From assembly GCF_000166195.2 (NCBI RefSeq), contig NZ_CM001403.1, positions 1,488,001 through 1,552,000 on the forward strand: a DNA stretch of 64,000 nt, written 5' to 3'. Positions within the stretch are counted from its first letter, which is position 1; the number at the start of each line of letters is the position of its first letter. Under the pieces are notes generated by a model, which saw nothing but the letters and a program-made list of their open reading frames with translations, was not told the origin of the DNA and ran no database searches. The position numbers and the translations under genes are program-made. Source of the DNA: Mucilaginibacter paludis DSM 18603. GTDB lineage: Bacteria; Bacteroidota; Bacteroidia; Sphingobacteriales; Sphingobacteriaceae. Of the stretch, positions 60,702 to 64,000 are shown piece after piece.

Positions 60702-61706
60702 ATGAAAAGACCAGGTGAACAAACACTAATCAGATATTTTTTAGGGCAATGCTCTCCTGATGAAGAAAAGGTTGTCAATGCGTACCTCGCCTTGAAAATT
60801 GACCAGGACTATATAGAGGCTTGTCTGCGTGAGGCGTTTTACATGCAGGAAGATGGACAAGATCCTACGGCCAATCACGAGCAACGTAACCGGGTTTGGA
60901 GTAATCTTATCGCCAAGCAACAGGAAGCTCCGGTTATCAGGTTGAAGCCACGCAAGCTATGGTATCGCTACGCTGCCGCCGTTGTTCTTGTTATGTTCAG
61001 TGCGGGCACTATTTTTTTATTAAATGGCAGGCTAAACCACTCCCAGGAAAAAACAGCATGGCAACACGTCGAAGGATTAATTGGACATCCTAAAACAGTA
61101 ACCCTTGATGACAGCAGTATGGTGACCCTATTTCCAGGCTCTGCTATTGATATTCCATCCAACTTCAATAAAACAGACAGACAGGTCAAATTAAATGGTC
61201 GCGCGTTTTTCAAGATCGCCCACAATAAGGAAAAACCATTTTATGTGAGTGCAAGAGAATTGACCACTAAGGTACTGGGGACTTCGTTTGAAGTGAACAG
61301 CTCGGGAACTGAAAATATCATCACGCTTCATACCGGAAAAGTAAGTGTTATCCGCGCCGATAAAGAGATCGCAAGGTTAATCCCGAACCAACAGATCAAA
61401 TACGAGCAGGCTACTGGGAAATATGATGTAGCTGTCGTAGATGCCGCCCATACGCTGAACTGGCTACAGGGTGAACTGGATTATGAACGTGTACCACTTA
61501 GTATTATCATCAGCGATATAGAAAAATGGTACGGGGTAAAAATTCAGGTAGAACAACCTGCTTTACTGAACCAGAAAGTGATTTTCAGCTTTAAAGATCA
61601 ATCGCTTAGCCGTGTGTTGTCCCTGCTATCAAAATCAGCTGATTTCAGCTACGAAATAAAAGGTAAACAAGTCATTTTAAAGGAAAGGAACATGGGAACA
61701 AACTAA
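60702..61706 (+). CDS. FecR-family anti-sigma factor
   Basis: This 334-residue protein has a short cytoplasmic anti-sigma segment (MKRPGEQTLIRYFLGQCSPDEEKVV, about 1-60). One transmembrane helix lies at about 88-108 (YAAAVVLVMFSAGTIFLL). The FecR beta domain follows (about 125-230, VTLDDSSMVTLFPGSAIDIPSNF and FYVSARELTTKVLGTSFEVN), then a C-terminal DUF4974-like domain (LNWLQGELDYERVPLSIIISDIEKWYGVKI). It should hold the ECF sigma factor inactive until the TonB receptor signals through the periplasm. Confidence 0.93.
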   Translation: MKRPGEQTLIRYFLGQCSPDEEKVVNAYLALKIDQDYIEACLREAFYMQEDGQDPTANHEQRNRVWSNLIAKQQEAPVIRLKPRKLWYRYAAAVVLVMFSAGTIFLLNGRLNHSQEKTAWQHVEGLIGHPKTVTLDDSSMVTLFPGSAIDIPSNFNKTDRQVKLNGRAFFKIAHNKEKPFYVSARELTTKVLGTSFEVNSSGTENIITLHTGKVSVIRADKEIARLIPNQQIKYEQATGKYDVAVVDAAHTLNWLQGELDYERVPLSIIISDIEKWYGVKIQVEQPALLNQKVIFSFKDQSLSRVLSLLSKSADFSYEIKGKQVILKERNMGTN

Positions 61707-61822
61707 TACTTAAAGGAAAACCGCCCTGCTGCAAACAGGACGGTTTGAATATCAACTGATAGCGTCAGTCAATACAAATAAACAAGCGGGTTCTTGACCC
61801 ATATCTATTATTTAATGCAAAT

Positions 61823-64000
61823 ATGAAACAAAATATAACATATTTAGTATGTTTTCTGCTTACAATTTTTATTACCCAGCCTGCATTTGCTCAGGTTCAG
61901 GACAAAAAGATAACCTTACCTAATGCACCGGTAACCGGTCTTAAGATCGTAACGGCCATTAAGACCCAAACTGGATTACGCTTCAATTATGCCGAAGCAC
62001 TTGACACGAAACTGGCTGTTACTGTAAAAACAGAAGGCAGTCAGATTACCGTTAAGACTGCACTTGAATTAATTAAAACAACGTGTGGACTGGATTACGA
62101 GATAGACAATGAGTATGTCACTTTAAGCCAGCCTGCTCCGAAAAGCCCAAACGCATCAGCCGGCGGCGGCCCCGGCACCCTTAAAGGCCGTATTGTTGAA
62201 TTTGAAACATCGCAGCCACTTCCCGGTGCATCCGTTTACATTGTTGAGCTTCAAAAAGGGATGGTATCTAATAATGAAGGCTATTATAGGTTTAACAACA
62301 CCCCTGAAGGAAAATACACTTTGAAGGTTACCTACATCAGTTATAAAACCGAAACTATACAGGTTGAAGTAAAAACTGGTAAAGAGGAAAATTACGACGT
62401 AAAAATGCAGGGTTCTAATTCTCTGCAAGAGGTGGTTGTAAATTCAATCAGGAAAAGCCGTGCTCCGGTTGCGCATAGCACCGAAAGGCAGATCTTAACA
62501 GAAATCAAATACGCGCAGTCAGTAGTCTCCGGCATTTCGTCTGAACAAATCAGCAAAACAGTTGACCGGAATGCTGCGGAAGTTGTTCGCAGGATTTCAG
62601 GTATCACAACTGTAGATGATAAATTCATTGTGGTTCGCGGGTTGAATCAACGCTATAACCTTACTTACTTGAATGACAACGTCGCACCGAGTACAGAAGT
62701 GAACAGCCGGGCTTTTGCACTGGACCTGATCCCGAGCCGTATCATTGACAAGATTCTTATCTATAAATCGCCCCAACCCGAGAATCAGGGAGATGCTACC
62801 GGTGGTGTAGTCAAGATTTATACAAAAGATGCCAAAAAGGTTAAACACTTTGATATTGAATGGCAAACAGGCATACGGACAAATACATCTTTCAATAGTA
62901 ACTTTCTGACCTACCAGGGTGGTAAAACAGATTTTTGGGGATTTGATGACGGCACACGTAAACTGCCTGCGTCCGTGCCGGGATATAATAGCTTGGCTTT
63001 AGCCAGCCTGACGCCCTCCCAATATGCAAAAACGTTTTCTCCTATACTTAACTACGGAAAGAAAACAGCCTTGCCTAATCTTCAATTAACTGCCAACTAC
63101 TATAATTCCTTTAAAGTTTTTGGCAAATCATTATCTACGTTAAGTTCTTTGAGCTATAAGAATGAGGCGCAAATCACTGATCTTACGCGTTCACAATTAT
63201 ACCAGGGACGTTATGCCTCTGGCGATAAGAACAGTAATGAAAGCCGTAACATTGCGCTTATACAGCTTAACCTGCTGCAAAATTTCACATTATCCCTACG
63301 TGACAGCAGCAGTATTTCCTTTAAAAATTTCATTCTTCAGCAAGGGCAAACCAATACGATAGATCGCGTCAGTTCTTCTGCTGCGCAGGGTAGCCTCACA
63401 CAATCAAAGGATAAGGACATTATTCTGTCATACAACCAGCGATTGCTGTACGCGGGAAATCTGGGCGGCTCGCATTTTTACGAAAAAGGGAAACAACACC
63501 TGCAATGGAACCTGGGATATACTTATAGCAAGCAGGAATCACCCGACCAGCGCGTGGTGCGCCTTACCGGCAATACCTCGGTATCATCTGTTGGTGATTC
63601 GAGCTTATCGTGGCGGGCCCGAGGTTTAAGCTTTGGCGACGACAACGGAAATCCCGTTGCTTTGAAACTGGGAATCATTTCCAGAACATGGACCCGCAGC
63701 AGCGAAGGTGTATATAATGCTTCTATAGATTATACCAATCAGCTAAAGCCATGGTTGTCCCTTAAGCTGGGTGCCTACCAGCAATGGAAAATGCGGCAGC
63801 TATACCGTCGTGTTTATACGGTTCATGAAGGAGATGTGACGACTGATAAATGGTACACTTATGTTCCCGGAACCGATCATTATGTTAATCCCACCCTGGT
63901 ACGTTTTCACGAACAGGACCTGGGCAATGTATGGAGCCCTGCTTATTTACGTGATGATTACAGTGGGTTGCGCGTAAATGACAACACTTCCGGAAGCGAC
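61823..64000 (+). CDS. TonB-dependent receptor with STN signalling domain (3' end outside window)
   Basis: The frame starts at the ATG at 61823 and is open to the edge, giving 726 residues so far. A signal peptide (about 1-24) is followed by a secretin/TonB N-terminal (STN) domain at about 32-102 (LPNAPVTGLKIVTAIKTQ...TVKTALELIKTTCGLDYEI), which contacts FecR proteins. A carboxypeptidase-like regulatory domain follows at about 115-195 (GTLKGRIVEFETSQPLPGASVYIVE). The plug is at about 225-340 (VRGLNQRYNLTYLNDNVAPS; ENQGDATGGVVKIYT), and then the start of the barrel. With the sigma factor and FecR protein it forms a complete signalling set. The ligand is unknown. Confidence 0.92.
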   Translation, partial: MKQNITYLVCFLLTIFITQPAFAQVQDKKITLPNAPVTGLKIVTAIKTQTGLRFNYAEALDTKLAVTVKTEGSQITVKTALELIKTTCGLDYEIDNEYVTLSQPAPKSPNASAGGGPGTLKGRIVEFETSQPLPGASVYIVELQKGMVSNNEGYYRFNNTPEGKYTLKVTYISYKTETIQVEVKTGKEENYDVKMQGSNSLQEVVVNSIRKSRAPVAHSTERQILTEIKYAQSVVSGISSEQISKTVDRNAAEVVRRISGITTVDDKFIVVRGLNQRYNLTYLNDNVAPSTEVNSRAFALDLIPSRIIDKILIYKSPQPENQGDATGGVVKIYTKDAKKVKHFDIEWQTGIRTNTSFNSNFLTYQGGKTDFWGFDDGTRKLPASVPGYNSLALASLTPSQYAKTFSPILNYGKKTALPNLQLTANYYNSFKVFGKSLSTLSSLSYKNEAQITDLTRSQLYQGRYASGDKNSNESRNIALIQLNLLQNFTLSLRDSSSISFKNFILQQGQTNTIDRVSSSAAQGSLTQSKDKDIILSYNQRLLYAGNLGGSHFYEKGKQHLQWNLGYTYSKQESPDQRVVRLTGNTSVSSVGDSSLSWRARGLSFGDDNGNPVALKLGIISRTWTRSSEGVYNASIDYTNQLKPWLSLKLGAYQQWKMRQLYRRVYTVHEGDVTTDKWYTYVPGTDHYVNPTLVRFHEQDLGNVWSPAYLRDDYSGLRVNDNTSGSD

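Larger units (their letters stand above)
52093..64000. mobile_element. Integrative mobilizable element at tRNA-Ser (right end outside window)
   Basis: Starting at the 3' end of tRNA-Ser the DNA carries a serine recombinase, a candidate origin of transfer, mobC, a relaxase, a VirD4/TraG-type coupling protein and a FecI/FecR/TonB-receptor set. Genes for a type IV secretion channel are not seen up to 64000. The left boundary is placed at the tRNA end, since the recombinase reads directly into it. The right boundary and the second attachment site are beyond the window, so the cargo set at 59856-64000 may or may not be inside the element. Confidence 0.75.

Noticed and set aside
59593..64000. Type IV secretion channel genes in the mobile element
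   Set aside because: None of the genes visible up to the edge resembles a channel component. They may lie outside the window but cannot be claimed.

Overview
The window is chromosomal DNA from a member of the Bacteroidota, most likely family Sphingobacteriaceae (a Mucilaginibacter- or Pedobacter-like soil bacterium). The evidence is a PorP/SprF protein next to a type IX secretion substrate, several TonB-dependent receptors, Bacteroidota -7 promoter boxes (TAnnTTTG), almost no Shine-Dalgarno sites, and the gene order recJ-lptB-GH3 and DUF1599-BT_3928-permease. The genus is an inference.

Layout: 1-847 holds the end of a Rieske-like protein and a TetR regulator. 938-2118 is an ISAs1-family insertion sequence with 10-bp target duplications and a frameshifted transposase. 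2374-12042 is a surface and secretion region: a PorP/SprF protein with a 1207-residue type IX cargo protein, then a nuclease lipoprotein divergent from a TonB receptor and a lipoprotein, with a perfect 16-bp palindrome between the two transcription units. 12512-18646 holds housekeeping and envelope genes, including a membrane protein/winged-helix/CreD-like locus with the same operator-like motif twice, rlmD and a PyrR-like phosphoribosyltransferase. 19126-21064 is a group II intron whose maturase is frameshifted. 21217-40904 is ordinary chromosome: aroK, a dipeptide-type permease, BT_3928, folP, an Rpn nuclease with a duplicated tail, GH3, lptB, recJ, trehalase, gcvP, pdxJ and others. 41458-42583 is a decayed IS630-family element. 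42672-51791 holds ahcY, a bactofilin with an M23 peptidase, a bacilliredoxin, a dead toxin-antitoxin pair, an M1 aminopeptidase, cdaA and a polyprenyl synthase.

From tRNA-Ser(GGA) at 52005-52092 to the right edge the DNA is an integrated mobilizable element. It has a large serine recombinase whose reading frame runs antisense through the tRNA gene, small accessory genes, a nested inverted-repeat region that looks like an origin of transfer, mobC, a relaxase and a VirD4/TraG-type coupling ATPase. These are followed by an ECF sigma factor, a FecR-type anti-sigma factor and a TonB receptor cut by the window edge. No type IV secretion channel genes are seen, so it would need a helper, unless they lie beyond 64000.

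The most notable points are the recombinase/tRNA-Ser overlap, the nested repeats at 55588-55726, the paired operators around the creD locus, the palindrome between nuclease and TonB receptor, and the fact that all three transposable elements and a toxin-antitoxin pair carry single-base frameshifts while the surrounding genes are intact. No CRISPR array, rRNA or prophage was seen.
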